Of a DNA stretch of 64,000 bases, positions 55,130 to 63,489 are shown in pieces. The DNA is from Marinobacter persicus. Lineage in GTDB: Bacteria > Pseudomonadota > Gammaproteobacteria > Pseudomonadales > Oleiphilaceae. The notes beneath the pieces are model-generated. The model was not told where the DNA came from. It saw only the letters and a program-made list of their open reading frames with translations, and made no database searches. The translations under genes and the position numbers were made by a program. Numbering within the stretch: position 1 is the first letter of the stretch; the number at the start of each line of letters is the position of its first letter. The stretch lies in contig NZ_PTIV01000002.1 in NCBI RefSeq assembly GCF_002934325.1, forward strand, positions 1-64,000. The letters are read 5' to 3'.

Positions 55130-55709
55130 TAAAGCCTTCGGGCAGCATGAACAGCGGCAGGTAACGGATGTATTCGTGCACCAGCTCGTCAAAGTCGTAG
55201 GTACCGCTGGTCCACAGCAACAGGCACATGCTCAGGCCGGCGATGGCCACCGAGATGCCCGCGCCGAAAAAGCCGCAGAAAAAGATGTAGGCGAAGAAGT
55301 TGCGGAAATTACGCCGTCGCTCCCAGCGCATGATGGCGTGGGTCACTAGCGCCGGGATCATGACCGTGATCAGACCGTTGGCGGCGTACATAATCGGCGG
55401 TTCCTTGCCGAGAATCACCGTGATCACCAGCGCCAGCAGGCCGCTCAGGACCGCCAGCCCCCAACCCAGCATCAAGGTGATCACCGTCAGGCCAAAAATA
55501 TGGATGGCCAGCCCCGGAGAAATGCCCGCGCGCAACTGCCAGAGAAACCCAAGGACCACCGCGGCCCCAAAAAAAGAGTGCTGCAGGGCCTGATCCTTGC
55601 GGAGGGCCTGCCAGTCAATGCTGCGCAGGGCGGCAACCAGAATCAGCACAAACAGTACTGCCGTCACCAGCCACTGACCGGTGGACAGCAAGTTCTCAGT
55701 CATACCCAT
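55050..55709 (-). CDS. CbiM-like energy-coupling-factor family membrane protein
   Basis: A 219-residue integral membrane protein with six or seven hydrophobic segments. It resembles the CbiM/ECF S-component group (GISPGLAIHIFGLTVITLML, then PPIMYAANGLITVMIPALVTH), but no ECF ATPase or CbiQ is next to it, so transport alone is uncertain. It ends inside the 3' part of the convergent EAL gene. The SulP gene lies 70 bases upstream on the same strand. Metal (cobalt/nickel) import is a family-based guess. Confidence 0.6.
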   Translation of the reverse strand: MGMTENLLSTGQWLVTAVLFVLILVAALRSIDWQALRKDQALQHSFFGAAVVLGFLWQLRAGISPGLAIHIFGLTVITLMLGWGLAVLSGLLALVITVILGKEPPIMYAANGLITVMIPALVTHAIMRWERRRNFRNFFAYIFFCGFFGAGISVAIAGLSMCLLLWTSGTYDFDELVHEYIRYLPLFMLPEGFINGVFVTGLMVFHPDRLTTLDQRRYR

Positions 55710-55779
55710 GGCGGCTTACCCGTATCTGGCGTCGAAATCTGCGGGATGGTCATTCATACCCCCGTTTCGGTCAACCCGA

Positions 55780-57522
55780 TCACCCCACCCGGCTGATTTC
55801 CGGTTCCGGGTCCGCCTTGTCAGTCAGGGCCTGCCAGGCGTCATAGGTACTGAGGAAAATCCGGCCGCTCAGGTGTTCAAGAAGCTCCGTGCCCTTAAGG
55901 CGATCCATCACCGGGCCTTTCACCTCTGATAAGTGTAGTCTGACGCCGGCATCATGCAGACGCTCATTGATGGCCTCCAGGCTTTCCAGTGCCGAGGCAT
56001 CAATCAGGTTCACCGCCGGACACACCAGCACCAGATCGGTCAACTTCCGCTCTTCGCTGACCAGATCCATCACCGTTTCCTCCAGAAACCGCGCATTGGC
56101 GAAATACAGGCTTTCATCCACCCGCAGAAAGGTGACTTTCGGACACAGTTCCACGTCATGGCGCAGCACGTTGCGAAAGTGCTCGGTGCCAGGCACCCGA
56201 CCCACCACGGCGCTGTGAGGACGACTGGTACGATACAGAAACAGCCCGATCGACAGGGCCACGCCGGCGATAATGCCGGCCTCCACGCTGTGACCCAACG
56301 TGAGCACAATGGTCGCCAGCATGGCGCCAAAGTCCGTGCGCGAATACCGAAAGGTGCGCCCCAGCGCCGGCAGATCGATCAGGGTGGTCACCGCCACAAT
56401 GATGGTGGCCGCCAGCGTTGCCTGAGGCAAATAGGCAATCGCCGGAGTCAGGAACAGGGTGGCCAACGCAATACCCACAGCGGTATAGGCACCGGCTGCC
56501 GGGGTTTCCGCGCCGGCGTCAAAATTGACCACTGAGCGAGAGAATCCCCCGGTCACCGGCATGCCGCCGGAAAACCCGGCCCCCAGGTTGGCAGTCCCCA
56601 GACCAATCAGTTCCTGGTCCGGGTCGATGCGCTGTCGGCGTTTGGCGGCCAGGGTCTGGCCCACGGACACGGACTCCACAAAGCCCACCACGCTGATCAG
56701 CAGTGCGCTGACCGCCAACTGCGACCACAACCCGGTATCCAGCGGCGGCAGGGTGAATGCCGGAAGCCCGGATGGCACCTCACCCACCAGTCGGACCCCT
56801 TTCTCATCCAGGCTGAACACCCAGGCCACCAGGGTGGTGGCCACCACCGCCAGAATCGGGGCGGTTTTGGCGAGAATCTCCGCCAGCCGCGGCTTTGCGC
56901 CCAGGGCTTTGAAAAAGGGCTTGGCATGCTTGCGCGAAAGCAACAGGAAAGCCCAGGCAGCGACACCGATGGCCAGGGTATAACCGTTGGTGTTACCCAC
57001 AGCCCCCATAATCGAATGCACAATCTCAATCAGGTTATGGCCGGAAGCCTGCACGCCAAGGATGTGCTTGAGCTGGCTGGCTGCAATCACCAGCCCGGAG
57101 GCGGTAATGAACCCTGAAATCACCGGATGACTCAGGAAGTTGGCCAGGAATCCCAGACGAAACACGCCCATGAGCGTCAGCATGATCCCGGACATCACCG
57201 CCAGCAGCACCGCACCGGCGATGTAGGCACTGGAGCCCGCTTCAGCAATCGGCGACAGCGCGGTGGCGGTCATCAAGGAAGCCACGGCCACCGGCCCTAC
57301 CGCAAGCGTGCGACTGGTGCCAAAGACCGCATAAATCACCAGGGGCAGGATACTGGCGTACAATCCGACCTGCGCGGGCAAACCCGCCAACAAGGCATAG
57401 GCCAGGGACTGCGGGATCAGCATGACGGTCACAATAACCGCAGCCACCAGATCGCTGGTGGCCTGGTCGCGACCATAGGCCGGCGCCCATTCCAGAATGG
57501 GCAGGTAACGTTTTACGTTCAT
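55780..57522 (-). CDS. SulP-family anion transporter with STAS domain
   Basis: A 580-residue inner-membrane transporter. It opens with LPILEWAPAYGRDQATSDL and IPQSLAYALLAGLPAQVGLYAS, hallmarks of SulP, contains PVTGGFSRSVVNFDAGAETP, and ends with a cytoplasmic STAS domain (about 435-565). Members carry sulfate, bicarbonate or other anions. It starts 7 bases after the persulfide dioxygenase gene, so sulfate or sulfite movement linked to sulfide oxidation is a reasonable inference. Confidence 0.9.
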   Translation of the reverse strand: MNVKRYLPILEWAPAYGRDQATSDLVAAVIVTVMLIPQSLAYALLAGLPAQVGLYASILPLVIYAVFGTSRTLAVGPVAVASLMTATALSPIAEAGSSAYIAGAVLLAVMSGIMLTLMGVFRLGFLANFLSHPVISGFITASGLVIAASQLKHILGVQASGHNLIEIVHSIMGAVGNTNGYTLAIGVAAWAFLLLSRKHAKPFFKALGAKPRLAEILAKTAPILAVVATTLVAWVFSLDEKGVRLVGEVPSGLPAFTLPPLDTGLWSQLAVSALLISVVGFVESVSVGQTLAAKRRQRIDPDQELIGLGTANLGAGFSGGMPVTGGFSRSVVNFDAGAETPAAGAYTAVGIALATLFLTPAIAYLPQATLAATIIVAVTTLIDLPALGRTFRYSRTDFGAMLATIVLTLGHSVEAGIIAGVALSIGLFLYRTSRPHSAVVGRVPGTEHFRNVLRHDVELCPKVTFLRVDESLYFANARFLEETVMDLVSEERKLTDLVLVCPAVNLIDASALESLEAINERLHDAGVRLHLSEVKGPVMDRLKGTELLEHLSGRIFLSTYDAWQALTDKADPEPEISRVG

Positions 57523-57529
57523 GCGCGAC

Positions 57530-58396
57530 TCAGAACCGGTTGATGGGCACCTTCAGGTAGACCTGGCCATTGTCCTCGGCGGGAGGCATATGGCCGGCGC
57601 GCATGTTCACCTGCACCGAAGGCAGAATCAGGCGCGGCATATCCAGGGTGGCATCCCGTTCCGAGCGCATTTTCACGAATTCCTCTTCGCTGACCCCCTC
57701 ATGCACATGGATGTTGGCCTCGCGCTCCTCGGCCACGGTGGTCATATGCAGGAATTCATCACGTTCCGGCGTGCCATAGTCATGACACATGAACAGCCGG
57801 GTCTCCGGCGGCAGCGACAGGACTTTCTGGATGGACTGATACAGAGTACGGGCATCGCCGCCCGGGAAGTCACAACGGGCGGTGCCAAAATCCGGCATGA
57901 ACAGGGTATCGCCGACAAAACCGGCATCCCCGATCACGTAGGTCAGGCAGGCGGGGGTGTGGCCGGGCGTATGTAGTACCCGGCCTTCGAGATTGCCGAT
58001 GGCAAAGGTATCGCCTTCCTCGAACAACCGATCAAACTGGCTGCCGTCCCGGGCAAACTCGGTACCCGCGTTGAAGGCCTTGCCGAACACTTCCTGGACC
58101 AACGCAATATTGGCACCAATGCCGGTTTTGCCACCCAGCCTTTCATGCAGGTAGGGCGCAGCGGACAGATGGTCGGCATGGACATGGGTCTCCAGGATCC
58201 ACTCCACGGACAGGTTGTGCTCTTCCACGTACCGGATGATGTCATCCGCTGAGCGCACGTCGGTGCGACCGGCGGCGTAATCAAAATCCAGCACCGAATC
58301 GATAATGGCGCAGGCCTGGCTGTCCGGGTCCCGCACCACATAGCTGAAGGTGTTGGTCGGTTCGTCAAAGAAATGCTGGACGATGGGCTGGCTCAT
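57530..58396 (-). CDS. Metallo-beta-lactamase-fold persulfide dioxygenase (Blh/ETHE1-like)
   Basis: A 288-residue enzyme. The metal motif is THVHADHLSA, with further ligands in HTPGHTPACL, GTARCDFPGG and MCHDYG. The C-terminal RAGHMPPAEDNG is typical of the bacterial Blh branch of persulfide dioxygenases, which oxidise glutathione persulfide to sulfite. It is cotranscribed with a SulP transporter. A promoter is visible upstream. Assignment to persulfide rather than another thioester substrate rests on family likeness. Confidence 0.87.
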   Translation of the reverse strand: MSQPIVQHFFDEPTNTFSYVVRDPDSQACAIIDSVLDFDYAAGRTDVRSADDIIRYVEEHNLSVEWILETHVHADHLSAAPYLHERLGGKTGIGANIALVQEVFGKAFNAGTEFARDGSQFDRLFEEGDTFAIGNLEGRVLHTPGHTPACLTYVIGDAGFVGDTLFMPDFGTARCDFPGGDARTLYQSIQKVLSLPPETRLFMCHDYGTPERDEFLHMTTVAEEREANIHVHEGVSEEEFVKMRSERDATLDMPRLILPSVQVNMRAGHMPPAEDNGQVYLKVPINRF

Positions 58397-58433
58397 GGTG
58401 TTTCACCTCGGATGTCGTCAAATGCTCAGGAAT

Positions 58434-58462
58434 CCTATATTTTGATCTAAGCATATATGCAA
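58434..58462 (-). promoter_or_regulatory. Promoter of the persulfide dioxygenase-SulP operon
   Basis: On the minus strand TTGCAT (58457-58462), a 17-base spacer and TATAGG (58434-58439) form a sigma-70-like promoter 38 bases before the start codon. A perfect palindrome GCATATATGC at 58451-58460 overlaps the -35 and spacer, a position suited to a repressor such as a BigR/SqrR-type sulfide sensor (inference). Confidence 0.5.
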
Positions 58463-58520
58463 ACGGCATAAAGATGAAATGCTGTTTTCTTATAGAAGCG
58501 ATAAGCCAACACCATCATAG

Positions 58521-58550
58521 AGTATGACCGGCCAGGTAGCCGGTCATACT
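58521..58550 (-). terminator. Strong hairpin ending the five-gene operon
   Basis: A perfect 12-base stem (AGTATGACCGGC with its complement) and a 6-base loop lie 3 bases beyond the TPR gene stop. No T-run follows on either strand, so it may act as an mRNA-stabilising 3' end or a factor-assisted terminator between two leftward transcripts. Confidence 0.6.
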
Positions 58551-58553
58551 GAC

Positions 58554-59177
58554 TCAAATCCGGTCCAGGCGTTCCTGGGCTTCCTGTTTTCGGCCAGCGT
58601 CGGCAATGGGTCGCCCCGGGCGTGCCGGCGCAGCCAGCGCTTTCTGTAGATACACCCGGGCCCTTTGTGGCTCATCCTGCTCAAGCAGGAAATCCCCGAA
58701 GAAATAATTCGGGTCCAGGCCGTCCGGGTTCAGCGCCAGCGCCTTCTGCAGGTAGGCTTTTGCCTTGTCGTCATCGCCAAAACCCAGTGGCCAGCCCGGG
58801 ACCTGATAATACAGGCTGCCCAGAGAGGTATAGGCTGAGCCGTTGAGGGCGTCGGGATCGATCTCGATCGCTTTTTCCAGGGCGACCTTGGCATCCTTAA
58901 CCACACCCAGGGCACCCAGCCCGCCCTTGGCCCCAGCATAGGTGCTCAACACAATGCCTTGCCAGATCAGCGGCTCGGCCTTATCCGGGTAACGGTTTAC
59001 CAGCTGTTCGGTTTCCTTGGCCAGCTTCTCAAACGCCGCCTCTTTTTTGTCCTCCGGCATCTGGTACTGAATTTGATCCCAGCGTGACTGGATGCCGGCC
59101 AGCTCGGATGCCATGTCGGCAGCCCAAACCGGTGTCGTCAGCACCACCAGCAAAGACAGAATCAGGGTCCTCATCAT
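58554..59177 (-). CDS. Periplasmic TPR-repeat protein
   Basis: A 207-residue exported protein (signal peptide LILSLLVVLTTPVWA) with tetratricopeptide-like helices, for example EPLIWQGIVLSTYAGAKGGLG, then AKVALEKAIEIDPD and KAKAYLQKALALNPDGLDP. It may serve as a scaffold in the periplasm. It is the last gene of the operon; its ATG overlaps the stop of the SDR gene by one base and is preceded by AGGAGG. No catalytic motif is seen. Confidence 0.75.
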   Translation of the reverse strand: MMRTLILSLLVVLTTPVWAADMASELAGIQSRWDQIQYQMPEDKKEAAFEKLAKETEQLVNRYPDKAEPLIWQGIVLSTYAGAKGGLGALGVVKDAKVALEKAIEIDPDALNGSAYTSLGSLYYQVPGWPLGFGDDDKAKAYLQKALALNPDGLDPNYFFGDFLLEQDEPQRARVYLQKALAAPARPGRPIADAGRKQEAQERLDRI

Positions 59178-59953
59178 TACACTCCTCCTTTCAGAAACCG
59201 GTGGATCACCGGCAACTGCTTCAACATGGCCTTGTCCACTATCTTCGGGAAGAGACCATTAATCACGACAAACGCCTTTTCAGGCCAACCCAGGAAACGA
59301 CGGCGCTCATCCTTCTGCATCGCCGCCAGAATGTGGTTGGCCACCTGCTCCGGCGCATCCATTTTGTTACCCAGGGCCCGGTTCAGCTCCTCCACTTCGG
59401 TGGGGTTCATGGCGGTTTGGGTGGCGCGCGGTGCGACATACACCACCTGCAGCGGCGTATCCGCCAGCTCCCGACGCAAGGCCTCACTGAACCCCCGCAA
59501 GCCGAACTTGCTGGCGCAGTAACCGGTGTAGCCGGGGAAGCCGATGCTGCCGAACGTGGAGCCCACGAAAACCAGCGCGCCAGTGCCTCCCTTCCGGAAC
59601 CGGGGTACAAAATGCCGGGCCAACAGCATGGCGGAGCGCAAATTGACGTCCAGTTGGGCATCTATCTGCGACACCGTCATATCCTCAAGAGCGGCAAAAC
59701 GATTCTGGCCGGCACAATGAATTACGCCATCGATATCGGGGTAAGACTCACTCAGCCGGATCAGTTGCTGGTCGAGATCCTCGGCCGCCAGGTCCAGGTG
59801 GGCAGTGGCCACCCCCGCCTGATGTGAAAGGTTTTCCGGCTGCCGCGACGCGGTAATCACCCGCGCGCCGGCCGCCTGCAGGGGCTTGACCAGCGCCTGG
59901 CCAATCCCCCCCGATGCACCCAGCAACAGAAACGTGCGGTCACGCAGCTTCAT
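59177..59953 (-). CDS. Short-chain dehydrogenase/reductase
   Basis: A 258-residue SDR. The cofactor motif is LGASGGIGQAL (about residue 11), the catalytic serine lies in FVGSTFGSIGF and the YxxxK pair in YTGYCASKFG. The start at 59953 is chosen for family length; upstream residues belong to another frame of the preceding gene, which it overlaps by 14 bases. In the operon it could reduce or oxidise the product of the ligase and diiron enzymes (inference). Confidence 0.88.
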   Translation of the reverse strand: MKLRDRTFLLLGASGGIGQALVKPLQAAGARVITASRQPENLSHQAGVATAHLDLAAEDLDQQLIRLSESYPDIDGVIHCAGQNRFAALEDMTVSQIDAQLDVNLRSAMLLARHFVPRFRKGGTGALVFVGSTFGSIGFPGYTGYCASKFGLRGFSEALRRELADTPLQVVYVAPRATQTAMNPTEVEELNRALGNKMDAPEQVANHILAAMQKDERRRFLGWPEKAFVVINGLFPKIVDKAMLKQLPVIHRFLKGGV

Positions 59954-60623
59954 GCCCAGGCTCCTTGGTACCGGTTTCCAGGGGAATGTTGTGCAACATG
60001 TCGCCATACAACCGGTAAACCATGCGGGCACCCTGAATAATGGCCTGCTGATCGTCCGGGTCGGTGATGTCGTTCATCAGGTTACGGAAGAATTCGAAGT
60101 GTTCCTGATCCAGCTCACCATGGGAATACAGGTAGCTGAAGGCTTTGTCCGGCAAGCCCAGCTGCGTCTGGATGGCCTTGCCCAGCGGGGTGGCCAGCTC
60201 GATGGAAGTGCCTTCCAGCACCTGCACCATGCCAAAGAAAGTGGCCGGATTGCCCCGCTGGATGGCGTCGTACAGATAGGCCACCATCAGCTCAATACTG
60301 GCGTCCGGGCGGCTATTACGCATGGCTTCCCGATCTTCGCCGCAGGCCACCAGGTCGTTCAGGATCCATTCGTCATGGCCATACTCTTCATCGATGTATT
60401 CCACCAGGGCCTTGCGGACAAACTCCAGGCGCGCCGGCAACTGCGCACCACAAGCCATCATCAGCGGCACGGTATGTTTGACGTGGTGATACGCCTGGGT
60501 AAGAAACCAGGTGTAACCCTCGAGGTTGAAACGACCCTCGCGGATAGCAGTGATCACGGGCGCACTGGTGACGTGGGCACGGGCATCTGCGGTTTCAGAT
60601 TGCAATTGGTCAAAGAAAGTCAT
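59940..60623 (-). CDS. Heme-oxygenase-like diiron protein (TenA/PqqC-like fold)
   Basis: A 227-residue all-helical protein. It carries the full metal-ligand set expected of heme-oxygenase-like diiron oxidases/oxygenases: E-x2-H in EEYGHDE, a glutamate in VLEGTSIE, and H-x3-D-x2-H in SHGELDQEH. This family includes UndA and SznF, which oxidise or cleave fatty or amino acid substrates with O2. The operon also encodes an AMP ligase and an SDR, consistent with a small acyl-metabolite pathway. TenA-type thiaminase activity is unlikely given the diiron motif. The ribosome site AGGAGT precedes the ATG. Confidence 0.8.
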   Translation of the reverse strand: MTFFDQLQSETADARAHVTSAPVITAIREGRFNLEGYTWFLTQAYHHVKHTVPLMMACGAQLPARLEFVRKALVEYIDEEYGHDEWILNDLVACGEDREAMRNSRPDASIELMVAYLYDAIQRGNPATFFGMVQVLEGTSIELATPLGKAIQTQLGLPDKAFSYLYSHGELDQEHFEFFRNLMNDITDPDDQQAIIQGARMVYRLYGDMLHNIPLETGTKEPGHEAA

Positions 60624-60625
60624 GA

Positions 60626-62176
60626 TCAGGACTCCTGATAGTGGGTATTGCGGGTAGGGGAGGAAGCCGTACGAGACGACGGCACGGCTCCGGAAGCATT
60701 CAGGGAAAGGAATAGGGCGTCTGCCATTAACACCGGCAAGTCCGCCTGCAGTCGGTGACGTATCGGCCGGCCATTGGCCGTGACATAGCCCTGCCCGGCC
60801 GTCAGCGGTTGATGACGTATGTAGACAGAACTCAATCGGGCGTAATCCGGCAGGCGTTCATTCAGGCGGGCCAGGGCATTATGAACCGCCTCAACGGGGC
60901 GGCCACCGGCCATCACCAACAGGGCAAACGGCTGTACTTCGCCATCGCCCAGCACCACGGCCTGCCTTGCACCAACCGCCTGGATCAGTTCACTCTCAAG
61001 CCACTCCGGGCTGATATTGCGGCCAAAGCTGGTAATCAGCAGATTCTTGGCCCGGCCATTGACTGAGAGGAACCCGTCGGGGTCGAGTGCCCCGAGGTCC
61101 CCGGTGTCCAGCCAGCAGTCATCCTGTTCGGCGACCGGCTCATCCCCCAGGTAGCCCAGATGGGTATTACCCCGAACCAGAATGCGTCGATCCTCATCCA
61201 CCCGGACCTCAACATGGTTCAGAGGGCGGCCCACGGTACCGACACGAGCCGCGCCGGGCACATTCAGCGCCACCACCGACGCACATTCGGACAGGCCATA
61301 GCCCTCGTACAGCGGCAGTTCCACCGCTCCGGCGCGCGCCAGCAGTGCCGGTGACACACGACCACCACCCACGGCCAGGAATCGGAAATCATGGTGTTTC
61401 AGTTCGCCCTGTTCGGCCGCGTGAACCAGGGCCATGGCCAATTCCGGCACCAAAATCATGGAATGCGGCTGATGCTGCTGGATGCCAGCCACCAGCTGTT
61501 CCAGCGACAAACCACTGCTACCGTTCATTCCCAGACTCTGCAACGGGGCAACGGTGACCGTGGCGCCCATCAGCAGGGGCAGGTATACACCCGCGATGTT
61601 CTCAAGCAGGGTGGCCAACGGGAGGATGCAAAGATGTCGCTCAAGTTTGACGTGGTTCAAACGCTCTTTCAGCGCCAGAGTGGTGGCGGTCATCTGACTT
61701 ACCGACAGACAGACCCCCTTGGGTGTGCCGGTGCTGCCGGAGGTAAACGTAATCTTGGCCGTTTCTTCCGGCATCCGGGCCGGGGCCGGAAAGACTGGCA
61801 GGGATTGCAGCCAGACGCCGTGGCCCAGCGCCTGAGCATTCCTGGATAACGAGGCGTCACTGACCAACATGGCTTCCAGCGCCGCCCGTCGGGTCAGATG
61901 GTCGATCTGGTTCTGGGCGAAAAACACCGGTACCGGAACGCACACCACATCGGCCAACAGGCACGCCAAGTCCGCCAGCACCCAGGCAACGGAGTTGTCA
62001 CCGCACAGCCCCACCCGGCGGACACCACGATCTTTCAATTGCTGCGCCAGTTCACCAGCGGCCTGCCACATCTGGCCGTAACTCAGTTCACCATCCGCGC
62101 CTTTCAATGCCACCCGGTCCGGATGCTCCCGGACCTGCGCGTGAAGTTGTTGAAAATATTCAGGCAAGGTGGCCAT
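60626..62176 (-). CDS. AMP-dependent acyl ligase (ANL superfamily)
   Basis: A 516-residue adenylate-forming enzyme. Visible core motifs: phosphate-binding ITFTSGSTGTPKGV (about residue 150), YEGYGLSECA, and WLDTGDLGALDPDGFLSVNGR. The usual catalytic lysine of the C-terminal lid appears replaced by arginine in VTANGRPIRHRL. Long-chain or aryl acids are typical substrates. The start at 62176 lies 17 bases inside the upstream gene and follows GGAGG; longer starts read into that gene. It is the second gene of the operon. Confidence 0.87.
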   Translation of the reverse strand: MATLPEYFQQLHAQVREHPDRVALKGADGELSYGQMWQAAGELAQQLKDRGVRRVGLCGDNSVAWVLADLACLLADVVCVPVPVFFAQNQIDHLTRRAALEAMLVSDASLSRNAQALGHGVWLQSLPVFPAPARMPEETAKITFTSGSTGTPKGVCLSVSQMTATTLALKERLNHVKLERHLCILPLATLLENIAGVYLPLLMGATVTVAPLQSLGMNGSSGLSLEQLVAGIQQHQPHSMILVPELAMALVHAAEQGELKHHDFRFLAVGGGRVSPALLARAGAVELPLYEGYGLSECASVVALNVPGAARVGTVGRPLNHVEVRVDEDRRILVRGNTHLGYLGDEPVAEQDDCWLDTGDLGALDPDGFLSVNGRAKNLLITSFGRNISPEWLESELIQAVGARQAVVLGDGEVQPFALLVMAGGRPVEAVHNALARLNERLPDYARLSSVYIRHQPLTAGQGYVTANGRPIRHRLQADLPVLMADALFLSLNASGAVPSSRTASSPTRNTHYQES

Positions 62177-62867
62177 AAACCGCACCTCCGTTGTCCTGGT
62201 TGACTGTTGCCGGCGCCACGGGCTGCACCAGTCGAAGCAAGCCGCCATTTTCCAATGCGGCAATGCCATCGGCCACGCGAATGGCCATCACCACCGGCTG
62301 GTGCTCGTAGTAACGTCCCCAGCCCGCGCCACCGTCGGCAAGGCGGGCAGGGTCGGCGTTGGCGATCACCTGGGTGGGAATGCCCAGTCGGTGGAAGCTG
62401 TTACGAAGTTGATCGGTGCCGGTACAGACCACCCAGCGGAAGCCCGAGTTGTGCAGCCACAGCGACAGGGAGGCAAACAGGTATCGGCTCACGCCCGCTT
62501 CAACCCCCGCCAGATGCGCGATCTCAGCAATGTCATTGCGATCCTGACCGGGGGCCGGCATCACGGTTTCCACCGGCGTGGACAGATAATCCTCCAGAAA
62601 CAGACGCTCCTGACCGGCACTGCGAACACCCACCGCAGCCAGTAACGAGCCCTGGGCCGTGGTCAACGCCAGCAGGCCAGGCACACGCAGAACAGGCTCG
62701 GCACCATAGGCCTGCAGGAAGCGTCGGCGAATAAAGGCAGTGGTTTTCGCGGCGGTTTCGGTACCAGCCTGGATTTCACTGAGCCAGCGGCCGGCGCACC
62801 GGAACACGGGCGCCACATCCGGGGAGTCTGGTGGGCAATTCACTGAGATCGTCATCGGGTTGGTCAT
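62160..62867 (-). CDS. Thermostable-hemolysin-family protein (GNAT/LuxI-like fold)
   Basis: A 235-residue protein resembling the T_hemolysin family, which is related to acetyltransferases and acyl-homoserine-lactone synthases. Relevant parts are TAAKTTAFIRRRFLQAYGAE, VGVRSAGQERLFLEDYL, DIAEIAHLAGVEAGVSRYLF and WVVCTGTDQLRNSFHRLGI. Despite the family name, haemolysis is doubtful; acyl transfer is more plausible given the neighbouring ligase. I chose the ATG at 62867, which follows GGAGAG; a start at 62909 lacks a site. It is the first gene of the operon. Confidence 0.75.
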   Translation of the reverse strand: MTNPMTISVNCPPDSPDVAPVFRCAGRWLSEIQAGTETAAKTTAFIRRRFLQAYGAEPVLRVPGLLALTTAQGSLLAAVGVRSAGQERLFLEDYLSTPVETVMPAPGQDRNDIAEIAHLAGVEAGVSRYLFASLSLWLHNSGFRWVVCTGTDQLRNSFHRLGIPTQVIANADPARLADGGAGWGRYYEHQPVVMAIRVADGIAALENGGLLRLVQPVAPATVNQDNGGAVYGHLA

Positions 62868-62918
62868 GGCTGCTCTCCAGCAATCGTCGGGGCAAGGCCC
62901 TTTGCACATGACTGCCAG

Positions 62919-63032
62919 ATTAGAGAGCCAGGCTTAACCCAGTCTTAAGTCCTGACTAAAAAATTATTAACCCACCCTTAAGGTTTTTGTCACCCGGGAT
63001 TTAAGGCTTGGTTAAGAAAGCCGTCCTAAAGT
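62919..63032. promoter_or_regulatory. Divergent promoter with three PmrA/QseB-like boxes
   Basis: Three copies of a six-base TTAA-type half-site pair with 5-base gap: CTTAAC-CCAGT-CTTAAG (62933-62949), ATTAAC-CCACC-CTTAAG (62966-62982) and TTTAAG-GCTTG-GTTAAG (63000-63016). Half-sites within each box are 11 bases apart and boxes repeat every 33-34 bases, keeping helical phase. A -10-like TCTAAT (62919-62924, minus strand) lies 8 bases from the left box and TAAAGT (63027-63032, plus strand) 10 bases from the right box. This is the layout of OmpR-family activator promoters serving both operons. Confidence 0.7.
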
Positions 63033-63075
63033 GCCTTGCCATTCCCGGACATCGGCCATCAGGACGCAATCTGCC

Positions 63076-63489
63076 ATGAACCTCCCTCCCATTTATCGAT
63101 CCCGATTGACACGATTGTGTCGATTTCTCACCGGGGGCGGCTTTGCCACCCTGATTCACTGGCTGGTGATGTTCCTGCTCATCGATGCCGGCGTTGACGC
63201 CAGGATCGCGACGGCCGCCGGGGCGACGATTGGCCTGGGCACGAATTATCTGGCCCAGCATCGCTACACCTTCCGCTCGGAGTTGCCCCACCGTCTGGCA
63301 TTTCCACGTTACCTGGCCACATCCAGCGCGGGATGGGCCCTGAACCTGGCGGCGTTTTCAGCGGTGTACGCGACCACAAACGCGCCCCTCGCTTCCCAGG
63401 TCACGGCAACGGCGGTAGCGACCATTGCCAATTATTTTCTTGCCGAGAAGTTTGTCTTCCAGAAGGAACAAGCCAATGACATTCACTGA
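63076..63489 (+). CDS. GtrA-family membrane protein
   Basis: A 137-residue protein with four membrane segments. The opening RLCRFLTGGGFATLIHWLVM, the central GTNYLAQHRYTFRS and the closing NYFLAEKFVF are typical of GtrA proteins, thought to flip lipid-linked sugars. It overlaps the following glycosyltransferase gene by 14 bases. Both are read from the promoter region with PmrA/QseB-like boxes. The start at 63076 is chosen over an upstream ATG at 63031 that would lie at the transcription start. Confidence 0.87.
   Translation: MNLPPIYRSRLTRLCRFLTGGGFATLIHWLVMFLLIDAGVDARIATAAGATIGLGTNYLAQHRYTFRSELPHRLAFPRYLATSSAGWALNLAAFSAVYATTNAPLASQVTATAVATIANYFLAEKFVFQKEQANDIH

Noticed and set aside
58400..58560. 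A tRNA or small RNA in the gap before the five-gene operon
   Set aside because: The only structure is the 12-base hairpin; no cloverleaf or known RNA pattern is present.
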